Shown: positions 1-12,989 of the stretch, one piece after another
Layout: each line of letters begins with the position of its first letter
How positions within the stretch are numbered: the stretch's first letter is position 1
Origin: Lumnitzera littorea
Taxonomy: Eukaryota; Streptophyta; Magnoliopsida; Myrtales; Combretaceae
Assembly (NCBI GenBank): GCA_024138015.1
Contig: JAMXBB010000007.1
Span: 92,753,318 to 92,817,317 of the forward strand
Direction of reading: 5' to 3'
Length of the DNA stretch: 64,000 nt
Program-made: the position numbers and the translations under genes
The notes under the pieces: model-generated
Told to the model about the DNA's origin: nothing
Seen by the model: the letters and a program-made list of their open reading frames with translations, nothing else
Database searches by the model: none

Positions 1-967
1 TTACCAAAAATTGTATTTATTTTTTCAAGCTTCTATTTTTGTGTTGTTACCGGAGATTTTTTCTTTTTTAAATAGGCTTGTTCAACAAGCAAGAAAACTT
101 GTTATTAGGAGCATTAATAGTATCAACCATAAAAAAAATGTAGGTGAAAAAGAATTTGGACCAAATTTATGAGGTTTGAGTATTAATAAAACGAGAAGAG
201 TGCTAATAAAGTCTTTTAGCATTTTGAAGTTTATAGGAGATGTCTTGGTATATGAATATGGCTAGGCCTTCAAAGAGAGTATCGTTGTTTTATTAGATTT
301 CATTTGATACTAAACTATTGTGTGTACATGTACTTACATGGACTCATTATTTGCATATTTCACTGAATGAAGAAGAAGATTAAGGTGAAATAGGATTCGA
401 AGTTTCTTAGGATTGATTTAAAATATATGGACCATATCTTAGTTACTATATCTAGAACAAATTTCTTTCTATTGGCAGTGTTCTCTGGATTTTGTTTTTA
501 TGAATGGTTTATAGTATTGTTATGATGTACTTGAATTAGTTTACTTATACATAATTCTTTTTATGAGGATTCATTCAGTGCAGACATTCGATGCATTACC
601 TTATTTTGTAAATCAATTGATTTTGCTTTTATCTGATTATATACGATATGAATACTGCAAGTTTCTAAATGCCTTGTAATTTGATGAGTTATTATTAAAA
701 ATGGAAGAAATGTTCGGGAAAAACAAACGCACTCACACAAGCTATTAAGAAAACGTGTCGTATTAATAAATTTCAAATTAAATGAGTTTTAGGACGCAAC
801 CTAACGCCTTCAAAACTATTCAACAATACATAGCATCCTATTAATATTTTAGGACATAAAGACACATCATAATATGTCGAACAAAAGTACGTTAAAATAT
901 TTTTTGATACATTCTTTTTTATACATATGTGTCTCCTTATAAATAGTATAGAGGCAATACAGTGGGT
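1..967. other. AT-rich intergenic DNA, no gene seen
   Basis: Only short reading frames with biased, low-complexity composition are present. No conserved domain, splice-linked exons or RNA gene could be recognised. Motifs of the GACACAT type from about 860 onward resemble those of the small CACTA-like element that follows, so the last 100 bases may belong to a larger remnant. Confidence 0.6.
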
Positions 968-1272
968 CACTATAATCTATTGGGAAACAAATATTTTATT
1001 AAAATTGTGCATTGAATTACAAATAAAGGTAATCAAACATGATAAAAAGACACAATTTATGGCTATATTACTGGATCTATTAGCATGTTTTGATTCGTCT
1101 CAATAGGTACCAATCTACCAAGACACATATTGTGTCCCAATAACTTATTGCCACAGGAACTAAGAGGATGTAGTAGGATGCGAGCATTTTGTGTCTCAAT
1201 AGCTTTTGTGTTTCGAAGATTCTAATATAAGGATACAATATGGCATCTCAATATCTCAAAATTGTTGTAGTG
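968..1272. mobile_element. Small non-autonomous CACTA-like element
   Basis: The segment starts CACTATAATC and ends in GTTGTAGTG, whose reverse complement is CACTACAAC, so the ends form a short imperfect terminal inverted repeat of the CACTA type. Inside are several copies, in both orientations, of a motif close to TTGTGTCYCAATA (around 1048, 1121, 1188 and 1230), as expected of CACTA subterminal repeats. There is no coding capacity at about 305 bp. The flanking 3-bp sequences (GGT and ACA) do not match, so the target duplication is lost or one end is misplaced. Confidence 0.5.
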
Positions 1273-1311
1273 ACAATCACAATATAATGAAAGTATAAGA
1301 TATTTTTGTTA

Positions 1312-1682
1312 GGGAAAATTACAAAAAAACCCGCATTTGTTAGAAAAAAATTGCAAAAAATTTCCTAAATTTTGACTTAAGTATATATTGACCTCTTAAA
1401 CTTTTAAAGCGACGTTTTTGAATCTTTTAAACTTTCATAAATTAAAAAATGAACCGTATAATCCTTTAAACTTTAAGTTTGGTATGTAAATACTCTTTTA
1501 AATCATTCAATAATCTTTGATTTTATCAAGGGGTGATTACATATAAAAATCAAAGTTTAAGAAATATGAAGGTTATTTTACCAATTCATTAAAGTTTAAA
1601 AGGTAAAAAACCTTACTTTGAAAATTCAGAAAATCAATTTATATCTAAATAAAAATTTATAAAGATTTTTTGCATTGTTTCC
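1312..1682. mobile_element. Fold-back MITE with 8-bp target duplication
   Basis: The ends are imperfect inverted repeats. The left begins GGGAAAATTACAAAAAAAC, and the reverse complement of the right end begins GGAAACAATGCAAAAAA. The arms stay complementary for roughly 100 bases each (about 1352-1450 against 1590-1678), so a transcript would fold into a long imperfect hairpin. The direct repeat TTTTGTTA flanks the element at 1304-1311 and 1683-1690. An 8-bp duplication suits hAT or Mutator-type MITEs. No coding sequence is present. A relative with the same GGGAAAATTA start lies near 56 kb. Confidence 0.6.
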
Positions 1683-4600
1683 TTTTGTTATATGTAATAT
1701 GGATAGATTCTCTCTCTCTCTCTTCTTACCAAAATATAGTATTTATAAGTTATATTTTAAAAGTTGTCGAACTTTGGATTCATGAAATTGGTGGAGTGAT
1801 TATTGATAAATTTATTTTTTGTAATAGTACCATCAATTTGAGTGAATTTTTGCTTTCACGATGTCAATTGGTATTTTATACCGATTTCAAATTGAAGTCT
1901 TGCTATTTCCTTTCATTTTATTTTTTTCGATTATCCAAACATATAGCAAGGAATCAACTAACAATATAATTTCTTCCCCCCAAATTCTTCCACTCATACC
2001 CTTTCTTTTATAGTTTCTCCCTTTATAACAAACATTATGTAGACGCAGGTAAATAGGTTGCAATGAAAGAAAGTAAACTAATGAGCGACGGGATCAGAAG
2101 AAGCGTGAAGGCCCGTATCTCGTATTTTGTGTCAATATATAGACCAACTATACTCTTTTTTTTTTTTTCTTTTGGTCAAATACTAATATATATATATTTT
2201 TCTAATAATAGATAATAATTTAAGAAAAAGAAGGATTCGAATTTCACCTATTCAATTAAAATAATTATGTTTTTATCACTAAATTATCACTATTTTAGCC
2301 AATAATAATAATAAATAAATAAACTCAATCCGTATAATGTTTGTGGCAGGCAGCCCACCTGACAACGGGCATGACTTTAAGAGCTTTCAAAACTATTGCT
2401 TTCCTTCTCCCGGAACCTTGTTTTCTGGGAATTGTTTTCTAATAAATTAGTTTTATTATATTCAGCGCGAATTGCAACCAAATCTCATGGTAATGGTAAG
2501 ATATGGATAAACTTTAGAAAATTCATACAGCACGATTTTACTTTCTTTTTTTTCTTTTTTTAAATTTTTTAAAGGTGCACATGTACGACTTAAACAGTTC
2601 CTCAATAGTCTTTTTAATAAAAAAATATAATTTGGCTTTTTAACTATAGATTTAGGAATATTGAGTATACTTACAATTATATGTATTAAATTTATATCAC
2701 AAGCTTAAGTACTTTGTTTGTTTAGCAAGAAAAAGGAGACGAGAAAGTCCCCACTTGTCACACACTCTCTTTACTCAGACAGATGACCCCAGAGTACCTT
2801 TACTGCTTCAGAAAGAAATTAATGAAGTAGCAAGATCTGCCCACAGGAATTAGGATGGGCATGGACATAGGACACCACGGAATTGATGTTTAACCTTAAC
2901 TTTTGTTCCAATCTTTGTTCTTCGGTATGTTAGGTGCTTTAATTTCTTTTTTTCCCCTTTTAATCCTTCTTTCCTTTTTTTTTTTTTTTTTTTTCTTCCA
3001 ATACAATCTACATCGTTTGGTCGAGAGTGCTACATTGAGAGTACGAGAGTTGTTATGTTTTAGCCTTCGAGGGTTCGAGAAAGTTTGGTTTTTGTGCTGT
3101 TTTTCATCGGGTATTTGGAGAGAGTCTTAATTTTCAGAATTTCTTTTTAATTATGTTTTGCTACATCCTGGCTCAACCAATTCAATCAAGTTATCCGATT
3201 TATGGTAAGACCATTGAGATTATGTCTGAGTCTCTGTCTATTCAAAGTTCATATAAATGATAGATCTATTACTATAGTTTAGTATTATTGAACTAAGTTA
3301 ACCAATTAGGCTAGCCTAAAATTCATCTAAACTTATTGTTGATAGAGCTTTTTAAACATAAGTATCTTACTAATAAGGCTCTCATCAAATTGATAAGGCT
3401 CTTATCTTAAGACATGCTTTTGAAAGACTCAACCTTCTCTCTTCAACCGACCTTGACCTAGGCTCATTACATCGCTCGCCCAACTATAATGATCACCAAT
3501 GGTTAGAAGAGTTTAAATAAGATTAAAGACTAAGTCAAACAACTAATTTGTATACTTGCGAGCCATGTCGAATATTGCCATCCCATTATTTAATACTTGC
3601 AAATATAGCTCTACTCACTAATTTCTCTCTAACTACTGACTCTACTTTTCTATAAATATAAGATTAATAAATAACAGTAAATTATTTAATACTTTACATA
3701 CTTGAGTCTACATAGCCTCATTTAGTTCTATGAGGCTCAATTTTTCTCAAATTTATACCGACAAATATTTTAAGACAACACTCATAATTTTTATGCATAC
3801 ACTTTATTGTTGAAATACAAATTTTCCTTGTTAAGATAGAAAATGATATATAAGATTTACTTCAATGCAAAAAATTATCAAGAATATTATGGATAAAGTC
3901 ATAGAGGACAACTAATAAAGGTTTTATTATATGCTGCAAATATTAAATAGTTGACTGGGAGACATTGATTTTGATGATTAAATCTATTGTTAGGGCAAAA
4001 ATAAATCATATTTTATATGCTAAGCGGTTAAGATAATCGTATCTTCTTGATTGCGGGTCATGGACGGCACTCCACGGCATCATGACGCGTTGAAGCCATT
4101 ACATGCCAAAAACCCAAAAAAAAAAACGGTGCCTCGAAAATGATGATATTGCGAAGAAATGGTCTAAAGTATCATGCTTCGAGAAATTGCATAATCACTT
4201 TATATGGGATAAACATTGTATTGTAAGAGTGGGCCAGAAGCCTTTTTTGCAGATTACAATTTCCATCTTATCTCCATATATCCTTCAACTGGATTCAAAG
4301 TTTTCCCTCACCTTTTTCTTTTCTTTTTTTTATTTGGGCTAATATGCTTTAATTTTAGGAGATTTATAACTCAGTTTACTTTACTGAATGTAATACAACT
4401 TTGATACATAAAATAGCCATGACTGAAAAACAAAGATGTATTTACAATAAAGTGAACCAGACAGTTAGGGTAAAGATGGAAAGATAAAATGAAACAAATC
4501 CACTGCTATTAAAATAAGGATGTGAATCGAGTATTTATAGGAAAAGGTAGTTGATCACATCCATTAAATCATGATTGTAAACAATGGTTAAGATTAAACC

Positions 4601-7600
4601 TTATTATTATGAATCTTAAGTAGAGTATTTTCATAGGTTTAAGTTCAAATAAAGGTTTTATTTATTATTTTAATATGAGCCAAACGAAGAAAGCTTAAAT
4701 TGGATGGACCAATCCAACGGGCCCGACTTCAAGCCTACCATGCTAACTCTCTCTTGATTATCCTGGTAATTTATGAGCTTACCTCTTTAGGCCTCATCAC
4801 CTTAGTCTGAAGAGTTAAATCCATTTAATATTTAATCAATGGACTTGAAGCTAAATATTAACTTTAGCTCTTTACACAATGGATGAGACAATAGTCATCT
4901 CTCATAAATACCTCTTTTCCTCTCTTATTTAGACGAGAGATTTTGACATGAATATCGTTCCTCTTTTGGGTTCTCGCTATGAAAGATAAAATATTTAAAC
5001 ATTTCTAGAACAGGAGCTTCATTCTTCATTGATTTATGGAGTTTGATATCATTAAACAATCCCATTGAGATCAACTACTCTTCCTCTATACCTCATCTTA
5101 TTTGATCATCTCACTTGTGTAATTTAAGTTATTTTTCTAATCATATATAACACACTGCTTAACATATGGTGCACTTGACCTTCACATTTGAACTCTCACC
5201 TTATATAGAAATGAAATTAAGATAAGTTACAACCATCCTATGAATTTTAAAACACGAGAAACTTTATACAAATAGAATGTAGTTTTAGACTTTTAGTCAA
5301 GGAAACTTAATAAATCTCTTAGACGACTTACAAGGCTTAGTTAGGTTGTATTAGGAATACTATAAACTAAAATAAAATTACGAATATGGAGATATATTAG
5401 AAACATTTTATATATTATTAACTTTGTGGAATATCACATTTATATTTTCTAAAATTAAAAATTATATTCTTTTCATTCGCAAAAAATTTATTTGTTATAT
5501 TACGAATGGACATATCTAAGAAAAAAGACTGGTTCTTCCTCTCTCTCGTTTTTTTTTTTTCCAAAGGAGTTATCCAAAAGAAATAAACAGAAAGAAAAAA
5601 AAAAAATTGACATTTCTAACGAGCGTTTGTGTCATGTCAAATGCCACGTCAAGTATTATAACATCGATAAGTTGCTTTAAAAGTTTTAAGTCTAATTTGC
5701 AAACATAAGAAATTTCAACAACTGCCGTAGAGAATAAAAACATTTAAATTGAAATACAAATTTTAAAAGGTGATACGAATTTTTCTCCTATTATAATTAG
5801 TACTTTATTTTTTTCCACTTTATTGATGCTCAAAATATTAAAATTATTAAAATTTTATCTCATTTCTAGCGCAGCTAAATGCAAATAATGATTGGATCCT
5901 AAAGTTCTCCGGGGACTCCAAATTCTCAACCGGACGCACAAGCTTATATAATAAAGCATCCCAATATACCAACCCGATTGGATGAAAAATTGAACTCAAT
6001 TTCAAGTAGCTACTGTCTAAATAAGCTCAAATAGGCTAATGTCAACTTATTTGAAGACCATTATAGCTTAATGTGTAAATTTTTTAGTTATGATAGCATT
6101 ATATAAATAGTTTTATTTTTGTTCCAAGAGGAAATGCGTATGTGAATGGAATTGAAGAAAATGCGTTATTCTTGTCAACAAAAGTCTTGGTTTAAATTGA
6201 AGAATGAAGATGAAATGTCTAAATCAAGATGACAGCAATCAAACGTCCATATTTGATGTAATATTGTTGATTTGATTCATTACAACGAATAAAATCTTAA
6301 TATATACACAATATAATAATTATTTTAAAAACTATTTATTTTATTATTATGCATATGAAAGCTTTATTGGAAATTATATTTTATGTGTGTATATGTATGG
6401 CATAAAATGTCCAATAAAATTTTCTCAATATCATTGAAATTATTAATTATTAGCTAAACCACTTGTATAGTTGAGCTTTAAAAAGTCAATATGATTAAAT
6501 GGATGATTGCCCACCGAAACTGCCATTTGGCGTGAGTAATCTTGCAAACACAAATTAATCAATTCTTTTTAATACCTACCATGAAAGTTGAAGGTTTAAG
6601 CTATCTTAATTAATCAAAGGGACAAAAACATGTATATCATCGTTGACTTATTATCATCTTTACGATCCAATAGGCGATAGGGTGTGGAAATTTTCATTAC
6701 AGTATTAGTGGGTAATGCATGGCAATGTACTATAAGTCGTTAAACAACTGTTACAGGGAAAGATCATTGCAGAGAAATAGTGATGATGGTGGTGTCTTGA
6801 TTTGTGATATGGAGTGATGATCGATAATGTATAATGCGTATAGGTGTTGATCTTATAAATTTCTATATCCATATAGGATGTGATAGAAAGACATCTAGAA
6901 AAGGAATAGATGAATTTGGTACCTTAAGATACACGTGTGGGAGAGGGGATTATAACATAGTAAACTTAAATTTTATTAAGTAGTAGTTTGAGCTTTTCTG
7001 AGTAATTTTAAATATAGTCTCTTCATTTCTTTTTAATCTTACAAGTTATAGAATGAGTTCCAAATAAGAGAATGAACCTTCTATTTATGTTTGGATGCTA
7101 GTTTCTACTTTTAAATCAATTTAAGATAAATGGTTGAGTTTTGTTATTGCTAACAACCAATGAATCACTCCTAATGATCCAATGATTCATATCATTCATT
7201 TGTTTTCTTATGGACATGATTTTATAAGTGAGTTTGGTCATGGGTTTGCATAAACCCAAAAGGCTTATAAAGATGAAGAAGGTCCATTCCTTTATCAAAG
7301 ATTTATTGTTCAAATAAGGCTTGTTTTACCCATTTTAGGGCTCACAAAAGCTAAATGATGATCAAGCTCCAAAAGACTTCTTCTCAATTTACTTTTCATT
7401 TATGAAACAATTAAGTAAGACGAGAGGGGAAAAGTGGGTTCAGCAATTCCTATTTATGAACCTATTGAGTAGAATCTTCTTAAAATATCTTTGATTGAAC
7501 TCAGTTTATTAGCCTTGTTATTAACCCATTAAATTAATCCATAGCATGTAAATTAAAATGGACCAAAAACCTAACATGATCCTATATATATATATATATA

Positions 7601-8478
7601 ATTATTATATCTAAATACTATCATCATTTCTTTCTTTTCCTTCCCATTTTTCATGTTAGGATCTCATACGGACTTTACATTCATCTAGCTCTTTTTCTTA
7701 CTTTAATGAATTTAGTTTAATATGCTTAGACTAGAGAATGTATTTGATTTTAAACTTTGTTTTTTCAATTATACTTTGTTTATTATAGAACTATCTCCTT
7801 TCTCAAGAGATACAATATTCTGTGTTTCTGGATTAGTTGTTGTGTATTATGCGGAAAAGAATTTCCTTTTTAATCAATTTTAGCATTATCTTGTATGTAA
7901 TTCAGTCTATTTGTTTTTTTCTTTAAAAAGAGTTATATAAAAGATATAGATAACATTCGAATTTCCTCTCTTCATTATAACCACTGAAAAAAATAATAAT
8001 AAATTTTTATCTCATGAATATGATAGCACTTATTTATTTATTTATTTTTTCTACCACGAGGCAATAATGATAATCTAGCAGCCTCCTTGGGTCAACACGT
8101 CTTTTACTAATCCCTACTTCTGAACTATGATAGGTTGTTCTTCGTGTGGCTTGGCGAATAAAAGTTATTCATATCGCCAATTCAAAGGTGTGGCCATTGA
8201 CAAAGTCAGTCAAAAGGCTCCAAAACTCGTTGGCTTCACACTTTGTAGTACACTTTTTATTTATTTATTTATTTTTTTTTCAGCATTCTTTGTAGTAGAC
8301 TTAGTTTTCTCAATTCTTACACGGGAGTCAACCTTGTCATTCGGCTTGATATAATTCTTTCATAAATTATTTATAGAATATAGTATTCCAATCGTTTCTC
8401 TCATATGGTGGCCAATAATTCTGCTATAATTTTTTATAATATAATTCAAGCACTCAAATGACTTCAAAAATCACACAA
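1683..8478. other. Gene-free AT-rich intergenic DNA
   Basis: This 6.8-kb stretch has no reading frame that resembles a known protein. It holds poly(T) runs (for example 2157-2169 and 2975-2994), a short (TA)n tract near 7583-7600 and an ATTT-rich patch near 8030-8050. I saw no tRNA, rRNA or convincing promoter. Parts may be very old, unrecognisable transposon sequence. Confidence 0.6.
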
Positions 8479-9863
8479 TGTCACAACCCGAACCACTTGA
8501 AAAACCATATGATCTCTTATTTTCAAAAGCTGTAGCCCATCGTTAAGAAACTCTCTAATCTGATAAGCCTACTATCGAACACCTTTATGGGGGTTTTCCT
8601 ATACAACAATCGGACCTCATTAGTAAGCCACCAACTCTTAAGGACATTATTTTAGCTTTATCATCCATTGTGATAGCGATTGGCTTCTTGGACCAATTGC
8701 TTGAGCGCTAGTCAAAGGATTGGAGAGCATGGCATGGCAAACTCTCACCTTTCGTCGGAATCTTGAAGAGTTTGCCCTATTGAATGGATATGAGCTACCA
8801 TATCTCAATCATTTCGACGCTTAATCTATGCTGTAAGTCAAGGCCTGAACTTATCCTGACCTGGTGCTAGCCCAGACTCTTTTGCCATGGGCTCAACAAA
8901 TCTAATCAACAACTTAGCCATCATATCCATAGGCCATCTGTGTCGGCTATTCATCTATCTATCAAACTATAGACCTCTCCTATTGCCAGCCTGCATCTAA
9001 ACTGTATAGGATCAAAACGTACATAGGACGATAACCAACTTGACCCCATATGTAATATGTCAAGAAAATATTTCTTAAAAACAAGGTATTTTGAGCATTT
9101 TAAAACTTCATAAACCTTACTCTTTTGAACCTACCACCATTTACTAAAATCCTAGTTTTTACCATATAAGGTCTAATACTCTCTTCTTATGGTAGCTAAC
9201 TAAAACCCCTCCCTTAAACCCTACCTCAAGAGGAAAGCAAGGGTGATTAAGCTCTCTTATAGGTGTTTTCAAGAGGAGATACTTAATTCTTGTGCTTAGC
9301 AACTTTTTCTAAGCATTAAAGGTAAGTTTCTTAAAGGATTTCTTGAAATAAGTTGATTCTTGGTTGGAAACTTAGTTTTAGTAAAGTTATGCTTAGAGTT
9401 TGATGAGTATTGAATCTAAAGCTAGAGAGTATTTATAGCAGTTGGTGATTTAGAGCCCTACCAATTAGACTTCATCAAGTGTTCAATGATTTGTCAAGTA
9501 AGTTTGTGGAACTATAACTCTTTGCTTGATTCTTACATTGAAAATTTGTTATTTGGAGTTGAACATTAAGGTTTTAGTTGAGTTTTAGGGTAGTGAATCC
9601 TTGGTTTAGTGTGCCTTAAGTTGGGATTGGAGGAAATATAAGTTTAGACAAGGAAATGGTTGAAATGATTTTAGATTCGAAGGGTTCTATTATGCAAAAT
9701 TATAGAACAGAAGCAAGGCATCTAGATGTCTTGCTAGGTAATGTTCGGATGCTAGGCCATTGTGAGTGGCAGAAGCTTAGCATCTGAACACCATTTATTA
9801 TAGCATTCGGATGCCATACCCTGTTTCAAATTCGTTTGTTTTATAAAGTTGTTTCTAACTTAT
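8479..9863 (+). mobile_element. 5' part of a Tekay/Del-like LTR (host of the nest)
   Basis: The segment begins with TGTCACAACCCG, a start typical of long plant gypsy LTRs. It is non-coding and is interrupted at 9864 by a 1.2-kb solo LTR. It seems to resume at 11091-11284 and again, after a 14-kb nested insertion, at about 25340-26257. The last part is repeated at 35640-36217, just after the integrase of a plus-strand gypsy pol. I infer that together these pieces are the roughly 2.5-kb 5' LTR of that element. The start and the downstream duplication are seen; the joining is inference. Confidence 0.5.
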
Positions 9864-9868
9864 CTAAG

Positions 9869-11085
9869 TGATACGAGGCAAGCGCACCTATCAATTTTAA
9901 TATAGTCGGATATGAGTCCGAGTCGATCCCTTAGAGATTTTGAGTACTAATATTAACTTTAGCTTTATTATCTAACCGGAAAATTATGATGAGTTGAATG
10001 AATTAAAAATACTGAAATTAACAACTAAACTAATTATGAGACTTAACTAAGCAATTTAGAAAGCAATAAATTACTAACGACTTCAAGTATGCAATGATGT
10101 ATTTAGGAATTACTTCCCCTAGTGTTTAACATGTAACCTTTTTAAAATATATTCAATTTAGTTTCTATGATTCTTGACCGGAGGGATTCACAATTAAAGC
10201 TAATATCTTTCTCAAGCATATTAACCCTAATTCTAAATTATTTACCGGAATCTCTTCACTTAGCAATATAACTTAGAATTGCATTAATGTATAATGAATT
10301 CCCACACAAACAATCAACTTTCCGAAAGAAACATGTATCTTATCTCTAAGTATACATGTAATTCTCTTCAATTATGTTAAGATCTAATTACACATGCAAT
10401 TTCTCAATCAACATGCATAATATCATATATTGATACTCTAGAATTATCAATCCATATCTAAACGACATAATTGAATCAAGAAAAGATAGAAACTTTCTTG
10501 AAATTATAATTCAATCCAAGGGTTACATGAAACCCTAGGTTCCATAATCCTAAATACTTGAATTCTAAGCTATCATAACGAATCTAAAAACAAGTTCCAT
10601 CAAAAACGTAAAATAAAGCATGAAAACCCCTCTTGATTTGATGAACAATCTCTAATCTTGAAATCGATGTCGTTATCGCTTCTTGATGTTGTTTCTCCTT
10701 AAGTCTCTTCTTGTCTCTTGTCTCTCTTTGTTTCTGTAATGTCTCCCCTCCTTTTGAACCCTAAGATCCCCTTTTATATGTGTATTTCACGGATTTTATT
10801 TTCGTCACCAGATACGGCCTGGGATATGGCCGTGTCCCCAGGTCGTGTAACTGTCTACACAAAGGCAAAATTTCTGCACAACTTCAAAATTTCATAACTT
10901 CTTCGTTTGAACTCGGAATTGAGTGAAACTTGATTCGTTTTCTTCGTTTTCGAGCCTAGAACGCGTTTAAACCCTGAAATCAACATTTTACTCAATTAAG
11001 TATCATTTTCTTTAAAGAAAACCAAAAATGTAAGGGAAATACCATAAAATCACCATATAAAATATGTTTAAAATTAGAGTTATCA
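9869..11085. mobile_element. Solo LTR, 1.2 kb, TSD CTAAG
   Basis: The element starts TGATACGAGG and ends GAGTTATCA, so it has TG...CA ends. It is flanked by a perfect 5-bp direct repeat CTAAG (9864-9868 and 11086-11090). It opens with a GCAAGCGCACC stretch followed by a GAGTCCGAGTCGATCCC stretch, sequence often seen at the start of plant gypsy or LARD-type LTRs. There is no open reading frame and no second copy nearby, so a solo LTR left by LTR-LTR recombination is the simplest reading. A short non-autonomous element is the alternative. Confidence 0.75.
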
Positions 11086-11090
11086 CTAAG

Positions 11091-11284
11091 CTCAACCAAC
11101 TCTTTGCTAAGTCTTTTCACTTTTGAAAGTTTAGATCATTGAGCAAGAAGCAAGAGATTAAGAGGAAATTATAAGTGGTTTGATTGTTTACCTTAAAGGT
11201 AAAAGTAAATTATCTTTATCTTATAAGCTACAAGTTATAAATAAAAGATTATTACGAAGTAAGGATTCAGTGTCATCTTGGAGA
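11091..11284 (+). mobile_element. Tekay-like LTR fragment between two insertions
   Basis: This short non-coding piece separates the solo LTR from the large minus-strand gypsy element. By position it should continue the host LTR that begins at 8479. I see no independent motif in it, so the assignment rests on context. Confidence 0.35.
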
Positions 11285-11717
11285 CTAGCTGATGCGTCTC
11301 TAGAGTTGGATACATGGAGAAGTATCATAACAAAGTGAACCGAAAGAAACAAAAGAAAATCTAGCAAAGTTCAGGTAGCTACAAAATGAATATGATACAC
11401 CATTTGATCCTACTCGGCCTATAATTTACCAGATATGACTCACCAGTTCAAACTCAAGGGCTACTCGCCACTAAGAGTTGAGGGATAATGAAAACATTAA
11501 GGTTACTCAAAGAAAATGTGAATAATTTCTCTATTAATCATTGATTGTCTGTGTACAAGTATATGAGGGTTTATATACCCATCTACTAAGATTACTTTAC
11601 ATATATGAAAAGGCAAAAGGGTATTCTTATAATTAGGTTACATATAACATACTAAAAGGAGTAAAAGAGATAAGGAATATTCAATATAGAAAAGTAAGAA
11701 TCATTTTGGAATGTTGT

Positions 11718-12574
11718 GGCCTTTGACCCACAACCAAGCTCGAGGATTGGAAGAGCTAATAAGGCGAATCTTCTTGCTCCAACTAACTCTTACCAAAGCT
11801 AAGTATCTCTTTACTGAGTCACTCTATATGCCGAGTCGAATGATTGCCCATCTCTCTGAAGTATGATGAATTGTTGAATGCCGAGAAAGCTACTAAACCC
11901 CGTACGACTGCTCAGCTATGTCCGAACCATCCAGTTTCTCGGCACCACCTTTGTCAAGAAGTTGAGAGATAGACCCCGAGCTAATTAGTTGCCCTTATTC
12001 GGACAAGTAAATTGACCTTTTTATTTGCATCCTCTAATAACGTCACCAATGCGCCTATGTTACATGTATAGTACCATGTGAAGAATTCGCTACACCAATC
12101 ATTGTTTTTCTTGAATATTCCTTGTTATCCTTTGTATTCTTATACATTACTTCTTTAGCGAAATATCCTTTTTGTCTTTTTTCCTTTTGGGCAAGTTGCC
12201 TTAAGTTCGTAGGTATAAATACCCCTTGTACATGTAGTCGTAACAAATGAGACTACCATCGATATACTAAATATTCTTCTTCTTCTTGTGAACATTGATT
12301 GTTTACTTTCATTCCACTCTTATCATAACCCTTAAGCAAGGCTAGGTGGTGAGTAATCTCACCGATCCAATTCATGTGTCATATTGAGTTGTGCTGTGAG
12401 TTCTCAAAAGTTCCATTAGTGCATCATATTCATCAAAGCTGTTCATGGGTTTGCTTACTTTTCATTCACTTTTATTCTTTCACAAATTCCCCATCACCCC
12501 CTCTTTCAAGCTTTTGGCAAGCTTGGACTCATTTAACGATCAACCTTATATATTCTTGGTCATGATTCGCATCA
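11718..12574 (+). mobile_element. CRM-like solo LTR inside the 3' LTR of element 1
   Basis: This block is absent from the other LTR of element 1, so it is an insertion. Its second half (about 12160-12574) resembles 27030-27418, including a shared TATAAATACCC core promoter (12214-12224) and the GCAAGRCTAGGTRGTGAGTA region. It ends GATTCGCATCA. I take it as a plus-strand solo LTR of the same broad family. No clean target duplication was found, so the left edge is approximate. Confidence 0.55.
12214..12221 (+). promoter_or_regulatory. LTR TATA box
   Basis: TATAAATA is followed by CCCCTTGTA. The same core with a similar downstream sequence occurs at 27060 and 36700, which supports it as the promoter of one LTR family rather than a chance AT run. 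Confidence 0.5.
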
Positions 12575-12989
12575 ACCAGGTCCTAGAAAACATGTGTTAC
12601 TTGGTGGCTGGACATTAAAAATATGGTACAAAGTAGGCAAAAATAAAAAAGCGTTTACAATTAGGGGCCGACCTGATCTAGATCAGATTGGAGCCTAGTT
12701 AGTCCTACTATAGGGTAGTCAACTTAAGTTGGGGGTCAAATGCTTATGGTCGACTTGGGAGATTAGTTCGAATAGTCTTAAAGCTGTCTTCTTGGATGTC
12801 CTATCATAGTATAGCTACTGGGCAGGAGCAAGTTTGGCATACATGAGGATTTGACAATCAGGTCGGCAAGAGATCAATTCGAAATAGGAATCTCTATCTC
12901 AAAAATGGCTTTGAGCTAATATTCTTTACGTGAGTCCTTTAGCTCGACTTCGTGTGATCGGTCTTGTTCCCATCATCTGCTTTGGGGTT

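Larger units (their letters stand above)
11290..12975 (-). repeat. 3' LTR of element 1 (interrupted)
   Basis: It aligns with 24471-25331 over nearly its whole length, except for an extra block of about 860 bases (about 11718-12574) that the other copy lacks. In element orientation it starts TGATGGGAAC and ends GCATCA. The last codons of integrase run into it, because the frame does not stop at the LTR edge. Confidence 0.8.

Noticed and set aside
2903..3130. Open frame with a phenylalanine run
   Set aside because: The run comes from a poly(T) tract, and the rest resembles no known protein.
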